Assembly: GCA_964434165.1 (NCBI GenBank)
Contig: CAYSUS010000104.1
Location: 1 to 25,183 of the forward strand
Direction of reading: 5' to 3'
Length of the DNA stretch: 25,183 nt
From: CAYSUS01 sp964434165
Lineage (GTDB): Bacteria > Planctomycetota > Planctomycetia > Pirellulales > Thermoguttaceae
In this document: one piece after another, positions 25,059-25,183 of the stretch
How positions within the stretch are numbered: position 1 is the first letter of the stretch
Layout: the number at the start of each line of letters is the position of its first letter
Position numbers and translations under genes: made by a program
The notes under the pieces: generated by a model
What the model was told of the DNA's origin: nothing
Databases searched by the model: none
What the model saw: only the letters and a program-made list of their open reading frames with translations

Positions 25059-25183
25059 CTACTCGACGTCGAGGCTCATGAGGAACTGGTCGAGCTTCTT
25101 CCTGGCCTCGATCTCCTGCTCGGCCAGCTCGCTGATCTGGCCGCGGAGTTTGTCGTTGAGGTCCTCCTGCTCGGTGAACTTCT
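25059..25183 (-). CDS. C-terminal fragment of a probable DUF4139-type paralogue (cut by window edge)
   Basis: The minus strand from the window edge reads 41 codons to a TAG at 25059-25061. The peptide begins KFTEQEDLNDKLRGQISE and ends KKLDQFLMSLDVE. It is a charged, heptad-like coiled-coil tail. The end of the neighbouring DUF4139 protein has the same pattern (NQQEDRLDQ... then RRQLEDFVMGLELGE), sharing QED, the run of E/R/L, and the F-x-M-x-L-x-x-E-like finish. This suggests a tandem paralogue; the body of the gene lies outside the window. The terminator-like hairpin follows 30 nt downstream. Confidence 0.7.
   Translation of the reverse strand, partial: KFTEQEDLNDKLRGQISELAEQEIEARKKLDQFLMSLDVE

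Overview
The window is high-GC DNA (about 65-70% by eye) that looks like a member of the Planctomycetota. The best evidence is the pairing of a DUF1549/DUF1553 cytochrome-like protein with a Tat-exported DUF1501 protein. Supporting signs are a PPC-domain protein, an exported WD40 protein, a PEP-CTERM giant with autotransporter-type repeats, a DUF2961 (GH172) enzyme and DUF4139 proteins. Most products carry an export signal. No rRNA, tRNA, CRISPR array, transposase or phage gene cluster was seen.

Layout. (1) 38-7330, minus strand: four genes transcribed in the order DUF1549/DUF1553, DUF1501, WD40, PPC; a palindromic intergenic repeat lies between the second and third. (2) 7331-8272: non-coding, with a near-consensus sigma70-type promoter (8039-8066) directed at the next gene. 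(3) 8273-16750, plus strand: a 2825-residue modular exported protein with two LamG domains, PA14-like modules, six autotransporter-associated strand repeats, an apparent nested domain insertion and a C-terminal PEP-CTERM anchor. (4) 16751-17209: non-coding, with a 9-bp tandem repeat. (5) 17210-19249, minus strand: an exported GH172/DUF2961 enzyme, divergent from (6) 19385-20239, plus strand: a monoacylglycerol-lipase-like hydrolase. (7) 20254-25183, minus strand: an Uma2-family protein, an exported methyltransferase-SGNH hydrolase fusion, a DUF4139 protein, and the tail of what looks like a second DUF4139-type protein cut by the window edge. A strong terminator and a good promoter separate the last two.

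The exported proteins suggest a life of surface attachment and polymer breakdown: a very large surface adhesin-like protein, a secreted glycosidase with a carbohydrate-binding-like tail, a secreted esterase-type fusion, and the DUF1501/DUF1549 pair, which is widespread in planctomycetes but whose reaction is unknown. The least expected items are the exported methyltransferase-SGNH fusion, the phage-tail-fibre-like module split by another domain inside the giant protein, and the exported WD40 protein with a histone-H1-like basic tail. All functional calls rest on motif reading alone.
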